64,000 nt of DNA from Marinobacterium arenosum (GCF_019795155.1 NZ_JAILYN010000014.1:28868-92867); one strand, 5' to 3'; counted from the first letter of the stretch, positions 46,920 to 57,217 are shown. Made by a program: numbers and translations. The notes: generated by a model from the sequence alone, not told the origin.

Positions 46920-49796
46920 TCAACCGGGTTCAACCGGGTTCGCCTGCTCAAGCTGCGCCCCCATCTCCGCCGCCGGCACTGGCCGGGCATAGAGGTAGCC
47001 CTGTAGCTGGTCGCAACCGGCCTGCCAAAGGAAATCCCGCTGCTCAGGCGTCTCGATCCCTTCGGCGATGGTTTTCAATTTCAGATGGCGGGCGATTTCG
47101 ATGATCGAACGGGTCAGTGCCCCATCCTCCTGGTCGCCCGGCAAGCCGGCGATAAAGCTTCGGTCGATCTTCAGCTTATCGAGCGGAAAAGTCTTCAAAT
47201 AGGACAAACTCGAGTAGCCGGTGCCGAAATCATCCAGCGCCACCTTGACGCCCATCTGACGCACCTGGGCCAGAGTCCGGGCGGTATTCTGGACATCGTC
47301 CATCAGGATGCTCTCGGTTACCTCCAGCACCAGCAATTCCGCCGGGAAGCCGGTTTTATCCAGTGCGCGACGTACCGAGCCGACCAGGTCGGTACGGAAC
47401 TGGCTGGCCGAGACGTTCACCGCAATGGTAATCGGCCGGTAACCGGCGGCCAACCAGTCGGCGCCCTGCTGACAGGCGCTATCCAGTACCCAGTAGCCGA
47501 TCGGCAGGATCAGCCCGACCTCCTCCGCCAACGGGATAAAGTCGGCCGGACTGACCAACCCCAACTCCGGATGCCGCCAGCGGATCAGTGCCTCGCAACC
47601 CTGCGGTTGTGAATCGTCGCAACTGTATTGCGGTTGATAGAACAGCTCGAACTCCTGCCGGTTCAGCGCCTGGCGCAGCGCCGCCTCCAGAGTCAGCCGC
47701 TCCGATACCCGGGTATTCATCTCCGAAGCGAAGAACTGGAAATTGTTACGTCCCTGCTCCTTGGCGTGATAGAGCGCGGTATCCGCATTGCGCAACAGGG
47801 TTTCGAAGTCACTGCCATCTTCCGGGTAGATCGTGATGCCGACACTGGGGGTAATGACCAACTCCCCCCCAACGCCAGCCAGCGGTTCGGCAATGGTGGC
47901 GATCAGCTGGTTGACAAGGTTCGCCACCGCAGTCGGTGAGTCCTGGTCGGCCATCAGCACCGCGAACTCGTCACCGCCCAGCCGGGCCACCACGTCATTC
48001 TCGCGCACCGCCTGCCGCAGCCGGTCGGCGATCTGCTGCAGTATCTGGTCGCCGACACCGTGGCCGAGCGAATCATTGATGTTCTTGAAGCGGTCCAGAT
48101 CGATGGAGATCAACGACAGTTGGCCGCCGTAACGCTGAGCCGACGCCAACGCCTGGGTTACCCGCTGGCTCAGCAGGTGGCGGTTGGGCAGGTCGGTCAA
48201 CGGATCGTAGTCGGCCAGGTACTGCAAGCGCTCCTCGGCACGTCGACGCTCGGTCATATCCGCCAGGGTGGCGATGTAGTTCACCACCCGCCCCTGAGTG
48301 TCATAACAGGCCGATATCGACAGCCACTCGGGAAACAGCGTGCCGTCCTTGCGGCGATTGACGATCTCGCCCTGCCAGCGCCCCTCCGCCGCCAGGGTCT
48401 GCCAAAGCTCATCGTAGAATTCGGCACTGTGGTTACCGGATGACATAAAGGAGGGGTCACGTCCCAGCGCTTCAGCCTCGCTGTAACCCGTGATGTCGCT
48501 GAAGGCCGTATTGACCGCAACAATCCGGTTGTCAGGACTGGTTACCACGATCCCTTCGGTGGCGGTCTCGAATACCCGGGCGGCAACCTCCAGATCGCGG
48601 GCATTGGCCCGCAACGCCTCCTGCTGCTGGTCGATATTATGCTGATAGCGTTCGAACAGGGTCCGCAGCCAGCGTGAAAACAGCAGCGTAGCCGACAGGG
48701 TAATCACCGCCGACACCAGCAGCGCCAACACCAGCATGCTGTTGTCATCCTGCAGCCGCTGGTTCAGTTCACGGGTCTGTTGTGCCAGCAGACGGTTGAT
48801 ATCCTCCGGATAGATACCGGCGACCAGAATCCAGTCCCAACCCGGTACAGGCTGAACCAACGACATCTTGTGGCTGCTCAGTCCGCTATCCGGCCGGTAC
48901 CAATCATATTCGACAAATCCGCCGCCCTGCCCCGCCTTCTCGATCAATCGCTCCACCAGCGACGCCTCGGCCGGGTTTTCGATCTCGCTAAAGTGCCGAC
49001 CGACCGACGCTGGTGCGTTGGGATTGGACAGCACCCGGCCATTCTTATGCAGTACCGCGTAGTAGCCATTCTCACCAAAGCGCAGCTGGCCGACACGGCG
49101 CAGCACCTCGGCCTTGAGATCGTTCTCGATCCGGAAGACATAGTCGCCGGCACCGATCAGCCAGTCGTAAGGTTCAAAATAACGGGCATAGGCGATCTTG
49201 TCGCGCATCTGGCTGTCATTACCCGGGGCATACCAGCGATAACGTGCGAAACCGTTGCCTGCCGGATTGGAAACCGCGTCGATCAGCAACTGCATGATCG
49301 GCCGGCCGGTATCGTCACGATTCTCGAACAGCGAGGTCCCTTCCAACTGCGGCGCGGTCGGCAGCAATACGCAGTTGCCCGCCATATCGTCGATAAAGAT
49401 ATAACCGCGGCCATTGAAGAAACGGACGTCGCGCAGGGATTCGACGATCATCCGTTTGATATCCGCATCGTTGCGGACGCCCTGGTTCTGCCGGTAGATG
49501 CCCTGTGCGATGGTTACCGCGTGGTCGACATGCTCCTGCGCCTTCTGCTGCAGAACCTCCTCGGCACGGGAACGCATGTAGTTGATGTAGTCGAGGGTGG
49601 CCGCCACCTCGGACTGCAACTGCGCCTTTTGCTGCTTGACCACTTCCGTCTGCAGATCCTGCAGGCGTTGTTCGCTGTCGACCTGGAAGCGGTAGAGGAA
49701 AAAACTGGTGACGCTGAGAATCAGCACCATCACGATCGCCACCATACCGAACGATTGGTAACGCGGCAGTGACTCGGCATTGATTCTCAGCTTCAT
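46920..49796 (-). CDS. Cache-PAS-GGDEF-EAL cyclic di-GMP protein
   Basis: A 958-residue inner-membrane protein that makes and/or breaks down c-di-GMP. A helix at residues 16-36 is followed by a double Cache sensor (about 40-340; RGYIFIDDMAGNCVLLP, NGYYAVLHKNGRVLSNP) and a second helix near 350-372. Then come PAS (about 405-520), GGDEF with intact GGDEF and I-site REND, and EAL with intact CEALIRW and DDFGTGYSSLSYL. Both catalytic domains look functional. It is monocistronic. The sensor may bind small carboxylates or amino acids; the ligand is unknown. Confidence 0.93.
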   Translation of the reverse strand: MKLRINAESLPRYQSFGMVAIVMVLILSVTSFFLYRFQVDSEQRLQDLQTEVVKQQKAQLQSEVAATLDYINYMRSRAEEVLQQKAQEHVDHAVTIAQGIYRQNQGVRNDADIKRMIVESLRDVRFFNGRGYIFIDDMAGNCVLLPTAPQLEGTSLFENRDDTGRPIMQLLIDAVSNPAGNGFARYRWYAPGNDSQMRDKIAYARYFEPYDWLIGAGDYVFRIENDLKAEVLRRVGQLRFGENGYYAVLHKNGRVLSNPNAPASVGRHFSEIENPAEASLVERLIEKAGQGGGFVEYDWYRPDSGLSSHKMSLVQPVPGWDWILVAGIYPEDINRLLAQQTRELNQRLQDDNSMLVLALLVSAVITLSATLLFSRWLRTLFERYQHNIDQQQEALRANARDLEVAARVFETATEGIVVTSPDNRIVAVNTAFSDITGYSEAEALGRDPSFMSSGNHSAEFYDELWQTLAAEGRWQGEIVNRRKDGTLFPEWLSISACYDTQGRVVNYIATLADMTERRRAEERLQYLADYDPLTDLPNRHLLSQRVTQALASAQRYGGQLSLISIDLDRFKNINDSLGHGVGDQILQQIADRLRQAVRENDVVARLGGDEFAVLMADQDSPTAVANLVNQLIATIAEPLAGVGGELVITPSVGITIYPEDGSDFETLLRNADTALYHAKEQGRNNFQFFASEMNTRVSERLTLEAALRQALNRQEFELFYQPQYSCDDSQPQGCEALIRWRHPELGLVSPADFIPLAEEVGLILPIGYWVLDSACQQGADWLAAGYRPITIAVNVSASQFRTDLVGSVRRALDKTGFPAELLVLEVTESILMDDVQNTARTLAQVRQMGVKVALDDFGTGYSSLSYLKTFPLDKLKIDRSFIAGLPGDQEDGALTRSIIEIARHLKLKTIAEGIETPEQRDFLWQAGCDQLQGYLYARPVPAAEMGAQLEQANPVEPG

Positions 49797-50059
49797 AAAC
49801 TTTTCTTACAGCAACGGTTGGAGAAAGGGGACAGCAGCCAAATGGCCCCGCTTAAATGGCTCTGAAGCCGCCCCGAGGCTCCGCCTACTGTACACCAGCG
49901 ACCAGCATTCAAACAGACGTATTAATAACTTATTGCCTATATCAATACATTTTTTAACCCACAACGGGACAAGTTCGGCCATAATAGGGTGCTACCCTGC
50001 TCGCGATGCAAGCCGGGAAGTCGCTTTTAGCCGTTGAATATTCAAGAGATTCAATACAC

Positions 50060-50073
50060 TTGATACAGATCAA
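50060..50073. promoter_or_regulatory. FNR/ANR binding site
   Basis: TTGATACAGATCAA is a perfect match to the FNR/ANR consensus TTGAT-N4-ATCAA. Its centre is 101 bp upstream of the ATG at 50168. The rest of 49797-50167 shows no gene. Confidence 0.75.
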
Positions 50074-50167
50074 GGAACAAACGTTCTGTAACTTGATCAA
50101 CCGGATATCAAACCGGGGTTTTGCCAGACACACTGCAAGATTCAAACAAACGTTAGTTAGGAAAAGG

Positions 50168-51295
50168 ATGTTCCTGCTGATCCGCACCATCTATCCGACT
50201 TCCCTCTGGATGCTATTGGGGCTATTGCTAAGCGGCAACGCGAACGCGGAGCTATACGAGCTGGGCCCGGACAACGGACAACTGCCCGACATCATTCTGG
50301 AAGCCGAATACGATTATTACGGCGAGAACGGAAAACTATCCAAGCTGAACAACCGCCATTTGCGTCCGCCACACGCCCTGCCGGTCTCCACCAGCGCCAT
50401 TATCGATCAACTCAATCATCAGCTGGACAAATACAACCGGCCAGCGCCCGAGGTGCATATCACCGACCGGCTGCGCTGGGGCCGTTTCGAACTCTACACT
50501 GTACTGTCGCCGTTAAGCGGCCGGCGCAAGATCGCCCGCCAGATGCCGGTGATCTGTCGCAGCAAATACGACTGCCTGGTGGACCGGCAGTTCGAGATCA
50601 AGCTGAGTTCGGATCAGATCAACCTGCTGAAGTGGGTTCAGCATCAGCTGGCCAGCCAGCAGGGCGGCAACCGGCTGGACGACCCAAAGGTCGCCGAGGT
50701 TACCCAAAGCTACAAGCTGTTCAGCATCACCGATACCGACAGCCAGCAACAGCCAGCCATCAACCTGTGGCTCAACCTGAAGCTGTTCAGCCGCCCCCAG
50801 CGGATTCTGATATCGGCCGATGGGATTGCACCAAAACCGGATCGGCCCGCCCTGCAGGTAATCAGCCAGTTGATTAAACAGGCCCACAGCTTGCCCCGAC
50901 GGAAGCTTCGCACGGACCATCCCCAGGTGGTGGCTTTGATGCAGCACCAACTGCAAACCCCGTTCGCCGCCCAACTAAGCTTTCCATTCAGCCGGATGCG
51001 CCGTGCCGACAACGGCCTGCCACGTTTCCAAAAGCTGGACCTGAACGGCACCGAGCTGCTCAGTGAAATGCAACACTGGCACAGCCTCACCCCGGTCGGC
51101 TATCTGGACAGCAACGGCGTCCGCCACCTGTTGTTCAGCCTGAATGACGACCCCGGCGATCTGCACCTGCTGCCAGTCGACTGCGGCAGCGGACTTTGCA
51201 ACCGACTGCATGCCGACCTGCTCCGCGGTACCGAATACAGCCTGCTCAACCACCCACTGGTTCTGAACCAACTGGCCAGCTACCTGGCCCACTAA
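50168..51295 (+). CDS. Secreted protein of unknown function under probable FNR control
   Basis: A 375-residue protein. ATG 50168 is chosen because AGGAAAAGG directly precedes it and a signal peptide follows at once (PTSLWMLLGLLLSGNANA, cleavage near residue 27). The mature part has no membrane helix and starts ELYELGPDNGQLPDIILEAEYD. It is rich in Leu, Gln and Pro, with features such as LRWGRFELYTVLSPLSGRRK and a single CRSKYDC pair. I considered the CsiV peptidoglycan-binding family but cannot support it. No partner gene is adjacent. Confidence 0.7.
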   Translation: MFLLIRTIYPTSLWMLLGLLLSGNANAELYELGPDNGQLPDIILEAEYDYYGENGKLSKLNNRHLRPPHALPVSTSAIIDQLNHQLDKYNRPAPEVHITDRLRWGRFELYTVLSPLSGRRKIARQMPVICRSKYDCLVDRQFEIKLSSDQINLLKWVQHQLASQQGGNRLDDPKVAEVTQSYKLFSITDTDSQQQPAINLWLNLKLFSRPQRILISADGIAPKPDRPALQVISQLIKQAHSLPRRKLRTDHPQVVALMQHQLQTPFAAQLSFPFSRMRRADNGLPRFQKLDLNGTELLSEMQHWHSLTPVGYLDSNGVRHLLFSLNDDPGDLHLLPVDCGSGLCNRLHADLLRGTEYSLLNHPLVLNQLASYLAH

Positions 51296-51509
51296 CCGTG
51301 GCCCGACTCCCGGATTGAGGTATCCGAATTTCGAAAAGGCTTTACCGGCGATACCGAGACGAAGCCCGCAGCGACGAACCCTTGAAGCCCTATCGCAGCG
51401 GTTTAAGGAAGCTAGAGATGGGCGCTGTTTCCGGCGCCTGCCGGCCTTGTGGTTGCTCACCAGCAGCCTCGTATGAATCGCACCGAGACACGTTTACCCC
51501 GAACCAAGC

Positions 51510-51721
51510 TTATACACAGATTCTGTGGATAACTCTGAGGATAAGGTTTTGACAGTGGCCGCCAGCGCCCGAAATACGGGGCAGTAGCTCAATTTGTCCA
51601 AAATACAAACAGAACTATTTATCTCTTTAAAATCAATAAGTTAAATATGTCAATACGGACAGAATAGATTCGAATGAGAAAATTCTCATCTGCAGAGCAC
51701 AAGACGGAAGGCTGTGGATTA
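51510..51721. promoter_or_regulatory. DnaA-box cluster in a gene-free AT-rich stretch
   Basis: The 51296-51876 region has no gene. It contains TTATACACA at 51510-51518, the perfect box TGTGGATAA (complement of TTATCCACA) at 51524-51532 in opposed orientation, and TGTGGATTA at 51713-51721. Between them, 51597-51690 is clearly AT-rich. The pattern resembles a DnaA-binding locus. Its role is unknown. Confidence 0.55.
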
Positions 51722-51876
51722 CAGTCACTGTCAAGACTTGAAATGGCAAAAAAGAGCTAAAAACAGCACCAAGAACGGAGTTACCCCCAGCCGCTGACTC
51801 GCGACTGTCATAGAGCAGGCCGGCGCTTTCCCCCTGCCCCGGCGGACAGATGGATCAGCGGAGGAGCCCCACGGGC

Positions 51877-52143
51877 TCAGTCCTCCGGTATCTCGATCTC
51901 GATATGGGTTTTAGGCTTGCAACAGCAGGTCAGGATCTCGTCGCCCTGCAGGTCGACCAGGCTGTCCTGCACGTACTCCACCTCGCCATCGATCAGCCGC
52001 ACCTTGCACATGCCGCAGTAACCACCACGGCAGTTGTAGGGCGCCGGTATCTCCTGCGCCTCCAGCGCATCGAGCAGGCTGAACTCGTACTGGTAGAAGA
52101 ATGTATCGTAGTGATTCACCTTGATACGGGGGATACCGGACAT
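51877..52143 (-). CDS. YfaE-type [2Fe-2S] ferredoxin for ribonucleotide reductase
   Basis: An 88-residue plant-type ferredoxin. ATG 52143 (MSGIPRIKVNHYD) removes a spurious 19-residue extension. Cluster ligands are C38, C43 and C46 (CRGGYCGMC) and one of the cysteines in TCCCKP near residue 74. In E. coli YfaE maintains the di-iron tyrosyl-radical cofactor of NrdB. Position 25 bp after nrdB supports the same role. Confidence 0.93.
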   Translation of the reverse strand: MSGIPRIKVNHYDTFFYQYEFSLLDALEAQEIPAPYNCRGGYCGMCKVRLIDGEVEYVQDSLVDLQGDEILTCCCKPKTHIEIEIPED

Positions 52144-52168
52144 AGTGCTCTCCTGGGTTGCCGGCCGG

Positions 52169-53299
52169 TTAGAGATCGAAACCGTCGAAGTCGTCCTCAC
52201 CGACCTCGTTATCGATCTGGCCGACCAGATAGGAGCTGATCTCCGCTTCCTGCGGCGCGACCTGAACGTTGTCGCTGACCAGCCAGGAGTTCATCCAGGG
52301 CAACGGATTCTGCCGCGCCGGGAACAACTCCGGCAGCCCCAGCGCCTTCATCCGCACATTGGTGATGTATTCGACGTAATCGCCCAGGATCTGGGCATTC
52401 AGGCCGATCATCGAGCCCTCGCTGAACAGATAATGGGCCCAGTCCTTCTCCTGCTGCGCGGCCTCGGCGAAGATCTTTACCACCTCCTCGTGGCATTCCT
52501 GCGCGATCTCCTTGAGCTCCGGATCGTCGGAACCGGATGCCATGATGTTCAGCATGTGCTGGGTACCGGTCAGGTGCAGCGCCTCGTCACGGGCGATCAG
52601 CTTGATGATCTTGGCGTTACCCTCCATCACCGCACGCTCGGCGAATGCGAACGAGCAGGCAAAGCTGACGTAGAAGCGGATCGCCTCCAGCACGTTGACC
52701 GATACCAGCGTCAGGTACAGCTTGCGCTTCAGGTTGCGCATGCTGACATCCATCAGCTTGCCGCCGATGTTATGTTCACCAGCGCCGTGGATGGTGTAGA
52801 TATTGACCAGCTCGATGAACTCGTCGTACAGCCGGGTCACCGATTCGGCCCGCTTGATGATCATCGGGTTGGTGACGATCTCATCGAACACCTGCGACGG
52901 CTCGGTGATGATGTTGCGGATGATATGGGTGTAGGAGCGGCTATGGATGGTCTCGCTGAACGCCCAGGTCTCGAACCAGGTTTCCAGCTCCGGCAGCGAC
53001 ACCACCGGCAGGAAGGCCACGTTCGGTGAACGCCCCTGCACCGAGTCCAGCAGGGTCTGGTACTTCAGGTTGCTCAGAAAGATATGCTGCTCGTGCGGCG
53101 GCATCGCCATGAAGTCCTTGCGGTCGGTACTCAGATCGACCTCTTCCGGACGCCAGAAAAAGGACAGCTGCTTCTCGATCAGCTTCTCGAAGATCGGGTA
53201 CTTCTGCTTGTCATAGCGGGCAACGTTAACGCTACGGCCGAAAAACATCGGCTCCAGGGTGGCATCATGGTCGCTTGAACTGAACGTGGAGTAGAGCAT
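52169..53299 (-). CDS. nrdB: Class Ia ribonucleotide reductase small subunit
   Basis: NrdB carries the di-iron centre and tyrosyl radical that start nucleotide reduction. The 376-residue protein has [18 protein letters not shown], the metal-ligand helices with E..E/H patterns ([37 protein letters not shown]), and a C-terminal acidic tail (EDDFDGFDL) that docks into NrdA. It follows nrdA by 97 bp. Confidence 0.97.
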   Translation of the reverse strand: MLYSTFSSSDHDATLEPMFFGRSVNVARYDKQKYPIFEKLIEKQLSFFWRPEEVDLSTDRKDFMAMPPHEQHIFLSNLKYQTLLDSVQGRSPNVAFLPVVSLPELETWFETWAFSETIHSRSYTHIIRNIITEPSQVFDEIVTNPMIIKRAESVTRLYDEFIELVNIYTIHGAGEHNIGGKLMDVSMRNLKRKLYLTLVSVNVLEAIRFYVSFACSFAFAERAVMEGNAKIIKLIARDEALHLTGTQHMLNIMASGSDDPELKEIAQECHEEVVKIFAEAAQQEKDWAHYLFSEGSMIGLNAQILGDYVEYITNVRMKALGLPELFPARQNPLPWMNSWLVSDNVQVAPQEAEISSYLVGQIDNEVGEDDFDGFDL

Positions 53300-53396
53300 T
53301 GCTTCGCTTCGTTCCTGAAATACAACGTAAAAAACCGGCCCTGCGCGAAGGGTCGCGAAGGCGCCGGTTAATGGTCAATTGAATACAAGCCGGGGA

Positions 53397-55661
53397 TCAG
53401 AGCTTGCAGGCGCCGCCTTCACATCCCATGTCGTCGTGCTGGTCTTTAGCACCGTCACGGGTGTTGTGATAATAGAGCGTCTTGACGCCATTCTTGTAGG
53501 CGGACAGCAGGTCCTGCAGCAACAGCTTCATCGGCACCTTCTCGCCCGGGAACTTGGACGGGTCATAGTTAGTGTTGGCCGAAATCGCCTGATCGACAAA
53601 CTTCTGCATGATACCAACCAACTGCAGGTAACCGTTGTTGTTCGGGATATCCCACAACAACTCGTACTGATCTTTCAACTCGCTGTATTCCGGCACCACC
53701 TGCTTCATCACACCGTCCTTGCTCGCCTTGACGGAGACGAAACCGCGCGGCGGCTCGATACCGTTGGTGGAGTTGGTGATCTGGCTGGAGGTCTCGCACG
53801 GCATCAGCGCAGTCAGGGTACTGTTGCGCAGGCCGAACTCGCGGATATCCTCGCGCAGGGTCTCCCAGAAATAGTGCAGCGGCTCTTCGCAGAACTCATC
53901 CACCTCGCGCTTGTAGGTATCGATCGGCAGCAGCCCCTTGGCGTAGGTGGTCTCGTTGAATTTCGGGCAGGCACCCAGCTCCTTGGCCAGCGCATTGGAG
54001 GCCTTCAGCAGGTAGTACTGGATCGCCTCGAAGGTACGGTGCACCAGGCCGTTGGCGGAGCCGTCGGAATATTTGACGCCGTTCTTCGCCAGGTAGTAGG
54101 CGAAGTTGGTCACGCCCACACCCAGGGTACGGCGGTTCATGGTGGCGTGTTTGGCCGCCGGGATCGGGTAATCCTGGTAGTCCAGCAGGCTGTCCAGTGC
54201 CCGCACGATCAGGTCGGACAGGTTCTCCAGCTCGTCCAGGTTCTCCAGCGCCCCCAGGTTGAAGGCGGACAGGGTGCACAGCGCAATCTCGCCGTCCGGG
54301 TCGTTGACGTCGTTCAGTGGCTTGGTCGGCAGCGCGATCTCCAGGCAGAGGTTGGACTGCTTGACCGGCGCCACCGCCGGATCGAACGGGCTGTGGGTGT
54401 TGCAGTGGTCGACGTTCTGGATATAGATACGGCCGGTCTGGGCACGTTCCGCCGCCAGCAGGCCGAACAGCTCGACCGCCTTGATGGTTTTCTTGCGGAT
54501 GCTGTCGTCCTGCTCGTACTTCAGGTACAGCCGCTCGAACTCATCCTGGTCGGCGAAGAAGGCGTCATACAGCCCCGGCACCTCGTGCGGGCTGAACAGG
54601 GTGATATCGCCGCCCTTGATCAACCGGGTGTACATCAGCTTGTTGATCTGCACGCCGTAGTCGATATGACGGACCCGGTTCTCTTCGACGCCACGGTTGT
54701 TCTTCAGCACCAACAAGGATTCAACTTCCAGGTGCCAGATCGGGTAGAACAATGTCGCAGCACCACCCCGCACACCACCCTGCGAGCAGGATTTGACCGC
54801 GGTCTGGAAGTGCTTGTAGAACGGGATACAACCGGTGTGGAACGCTTCGCCGTTGCGGATCGGGCTGCCGATGGCACGGATCCGACCGGCATTGATACCG
54901 ATGCCGGCACGCTGGGAGACGTACTTGACGATCGCCGATGCCGTCGCGTTGATCGAATCCAGGCTGTCGCCACACTCGATCAGCACGCAGGAGCTGAACT
55001 GACGGGTCGGTGTCCGCACGCCGGCCATGATCGGGGTCGGCAGCGACAGCTTGAACTCTGAGCAGGCATCGTAGAAACGCTTTACGTAGCCCAACCGGGT
55101 CTCTTTCGGATAGCCGGAGAACAGGCAGGCAGCCACCAGCATATAGAGGATCTGCGGGCTTTCGAACACTTCGCCGGTTACCCGGTTCTGTACCAGGTAC
55201 TTGCCTTCCAACTGCTTGACCGCCGCGTAGGAGAAGTTCATATCGCGGTTGTGGTCCAGGTAGCTGTTAAGCTGATCCCACTCAGCTTCGCTGTAATCGC
55301 TCAGCAGGTGCTGATCGTAGCGCTTGTCTTCGACCATGCGTACCACATGATCGTACAGCCGCGGCGGCTCGAACTTGCCGAACGCACGCTTGCGCAGGTG
55401 GAAGATCGCCAGGCGCGCGGCCAGGTATTGATAATCGGGCGCCTGCTCGGAGATCAGATCGGCGGCGGATTTGATCAGTGTCTCGTGAATGTCGGCAGTC
55501 TTCATACCGTCGAAGAACTGCAGGTGGGCCTTCAGTTCCACCTCGGACGGAGAAACTGCATCCAGGCCATCTGCAGCCCAGATTACTACTCGATGGATCT
55601 TCTCCAGATCCAACTGCTCTCGTCGACCATCCCGCTTGGTAACCATCAAATCTTGCTGCAT
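53397..55661 (-). CDS. nrdA: Class Ia ribonucleotide reductase large subunit
   Basis: NrdA reduces NDPs to dNDPs. ATG 55661 (MQQDLMVTKRDGRREQLDLEK) is chosen with AGGA 9 nt upstream, giving 754 residues. It has the N-terminal ATP-cone (about 5-95), the catalytic core with SSCVLIECGDSLDSI and NLCLEIALPTKPLNDV, the finger loop, and the C-terminal redox-active Cys pair near the end (GCEGGACKL). The ATP-cone implies dATP feedback inhibition. Upstream NrdR boxes indicate transcriptional repression by NrdR. Confidence 0.97.
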   Translation of the reverse strand: MQQDLMVTKRDGRREQLDLEKIHRVVIWAADGLDAVSPSEVELKAHLQFFDGMKTADIHETLIKSAADLISEQAPDYQYLAARLAIFHLRKRAFGKFEPPRLYDHVVRMVEDKRYDQHLLSDYSEAEWDQLNSYLDHNRDMNFSYAAVKQLEGKYLVQNRVTGEVFESPQILYMLVAACLFSGYPKETRLGYVKRFYDACSEFKLSLPTPIMAGVRTPTRQFSSCVLIECGDSLDSINATASAIVKYVSQRAGIGINAGRIRAIGSPIRNGEAFHTGCIPFYKHFQTAVKSCSQGGVRGGAATLFYPIWHLEVESLLVLKNNRGVEENRVRHIDYGVQINKLMYTRLIKGGDITLFSPHEVPGLYDAFFADQDEFERLYLKYEQDDSIRKKTIKAVELFGLLAAERAQTGRIYIQNVDHCNTHSPFDPAVAPVKQSNLCLEIALPTKPLNDVNDPDGEIALCTLSAFNLGALENLDELENLSDLIVRALDSLLDYQDYPIPAAKHATMNRRTLGVGVTNFAYYLAKNGVKYSDGSANGLVHRTFEAIQYYLLKASNALAKELGACPKFNETTYAKGLLPIDTYKREVDEFCEEPLHYFWETLREDIREFGLRNSTLTALMPCETSSQITNSTNGIEPPRGFVSVKASKDGVMKQVVPEYSELKDQYELLWDIPNNNGYLQLVGIMQKFVDQAISANTNYDPSKFPGEKVPMKLLLQDLLSAYKNGVKTLYYHNTRDGAKDQHDDMGCEGGACKL

Positions 55662-55804
55662 CGAATGAATCCTGCTTCCCACTCTAGATATGTCGTAACC
55701 GGGCTGGAGCGAACCTGGATCGAACGCTGCCGGGTATGCCGAATCAGCGGCTTACCAGCATCGAATCCGAGGGCCGGCAGCACCTGCACCCAATCCTCAG
55801 CCAG

Positions 55805-55851
55805 CCACAACATATTGTGTAAGACCTGTTAAAGAGCACTAAATATAGTGA
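55805..55851 (-). promoter_or_regulatory. Two NrdR boxes upstream of nrdA
   Basis: CCACAACATATTGTGT (55805-55820) and GCACTAAATATAGTGA (55836-55851) both match the ACACWATATATWGTGT consensus. They are 31 bp apart, three helical turns, the spacing found in known nrd promoters. They lie about 145-190 bp before the nrdA start. Confidence 0.88.
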
Positions 55852-56085
55852 GCAACCGCCCGAATTCAACTCTTGATTTTGCCTTATCTTGAGTGTAGGC
55901 GGCGGGGGCATTTTCGCGCAAAGCGAGACAGCACGCGGGCTGCGAAAAAGCTGTTCAAAATTCAGCCAGCAAAAAAAAATTTAACGCCCGTTTGAGGGGC
56001 CGCCCGCGGCGCTGAGCGAGATCAAAAAACCGTTACCGGGCCTTTACAGCGGCCACCTAAATATTTAGTATACGCGCCCTCTGCT

Positions 56086-56169
56086 GGTGAGGTTCCCGAG
56101 TGGCCAAAGGGATCAGACTGTAAATCTGACGCGCGAGCTTCGGTGGTTCGAATCCACCCCTCACCACCA
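56086..56169 (+). tRNA. tRNA-Tyr (anticodon GTA)
   Basis: An 84-nt class II tRNA with long variable arm. Acceptor arms GGTGAGG/CCTCACC are followed by encoded ACCA. The anticodon loop CTGTAAA gives GTA. The variable arm GACGCGCGAGCTTC and T-arm GGTTCGAATCC are typical. Confidence 0.97.
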
Positions 56170-56987
56170 TCTCTCTTATACCCCGTAACACGTTGTTCTC
56201 GCAGGCTGCGTGCCCCGTCAATCACACGGAAACGGACGGTAATTACCTTCCCCGCTACGCGTTCGCAATCCCCGCAAAAACCAGAGCACGCTCAACAGGC
56301 TAACCGGCGATGATCGGCCACTGCCAACCCTGACCGCGAACTGACAATCACTGCACGCCGAATCCCTCCAGCCGCTCCGCCACCGCCGCCCCGCCGCAAC
56401 CCCCCTAAGCACCGTAAGAGCTGACAGATTCGCTCTAAAGAGTTGCGACAAAATCGAAGAAAACACTGACATTTTCGCCGCCTGAAAACTGCGAACCAGC
56501 AGCAGAAGCGGGCGCCATGCGGGCAGCCGCCCATGGAAAGCGCCAGCATCGGCAAACTGCTTGGTCGAACATATTCGAAACCTCGACCAGATAAGCGGCC
56601 GGATCAGCTCGCCACGACGGGCGACAAAGAGGTAATCCCAGGTCAGCGGAATAAAAAAACGCCCCCTCCAGACGGTCCGCGAGCATACCGATCAACACCG
56701 GCAGCACTCCGTCACGTCCTCTGGAGGAGCAATATCTTGCGGGGAAATAGGATTTGCTGATAGTACCCTGCTGGGCAGCAACGACCTTGACCACCATCAA
56801 CCAATCAAACAACAGAACCAATAATAGCCAAGCATAAAACACTAATCAGGCTATTTTTTCAAACAACAGTTCGATTCATATCGCCAGCAATCCCGACCAA
56901 TCCCCAAGCCGGCAGTTGGCAAGGTTTGCATTGCCGGGCAATTCCGTTAGCATGTGCGCCAACTCAAAAGACCACCCGGAGACCGCC
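56170..56987. other. Gene-free spacer right of tRNA-Tyr
   Basis: About 820 bp without a convincing gene. Overlapping ORFs on both strands lack initiation signals, are rich in Arg/Ala/Pro typical of GC-rich shadows, and match no family I know. The stretch from about 56750 to 56880 is more AT-rich and may hold the promoter for the DUF2788 gene. Confidence 0.5.
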
Positions 56988-57194
56988 ATGCGCCTGGCAG
57001 AGATTGAAAGCATTGCGTTGAACATAGGCCTGACCCTGTTCGCGGGCTACGTGTTTTTTATCATTTATGACCTGGCCAAGAAGTCGAATGCCGGCAAGCT
57101 GGGCACAGCGGTACTGTTCTTCGCTCTGGGGCTGGGGTTGGCCGCTTTCCTGGCTAAAAACGTGGTGGTAGAGATGATCGGCGGCGGCATCTAG
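56988..57194 (+). CDS. DUF2788 family small membrane protein
   Basis: A 68-residue protein. ATG 56988 has CCCGGAGA upstream as ribosome-binding site. Two hydrophobic helices (IALNIGLTLFAGYVFFIIYDLAKKS and AVLFFALGLGLAAFLAKNVVV) with a short charged loop are the DUF2788 pattern found in Pseudomonas and relatives. Function unknown. Confidence 0.85.
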   Translation: MRLAEIESIALNIGLTLFAGYVFFIIYDLAKKSNAGKLGTAVLFFALGLGLAAFLAKNVVVEMIGGGI

Positions 57195-57217
57195 CCCCCT
57201 CCGATCGACGATCGGTG

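Noticed and set aside
51510..51721. Chromosomal replication origin
   Set aside because: There is no dnaA, dnaN, gidA/mnmG or rpmH nearby and only three boxes. A DnaA-binding locus is as far as the sequence goes.
53379..55061. 560-residue ORF opposite nrdA
   Set aside because: Antisense to nrdA, with no recognisable features.
56435..56842. 135-residue minus-strand ORF
   Set aside because: It overlaps other ORFs in several frames and has no plausible ribosome-binding site or family pattern.
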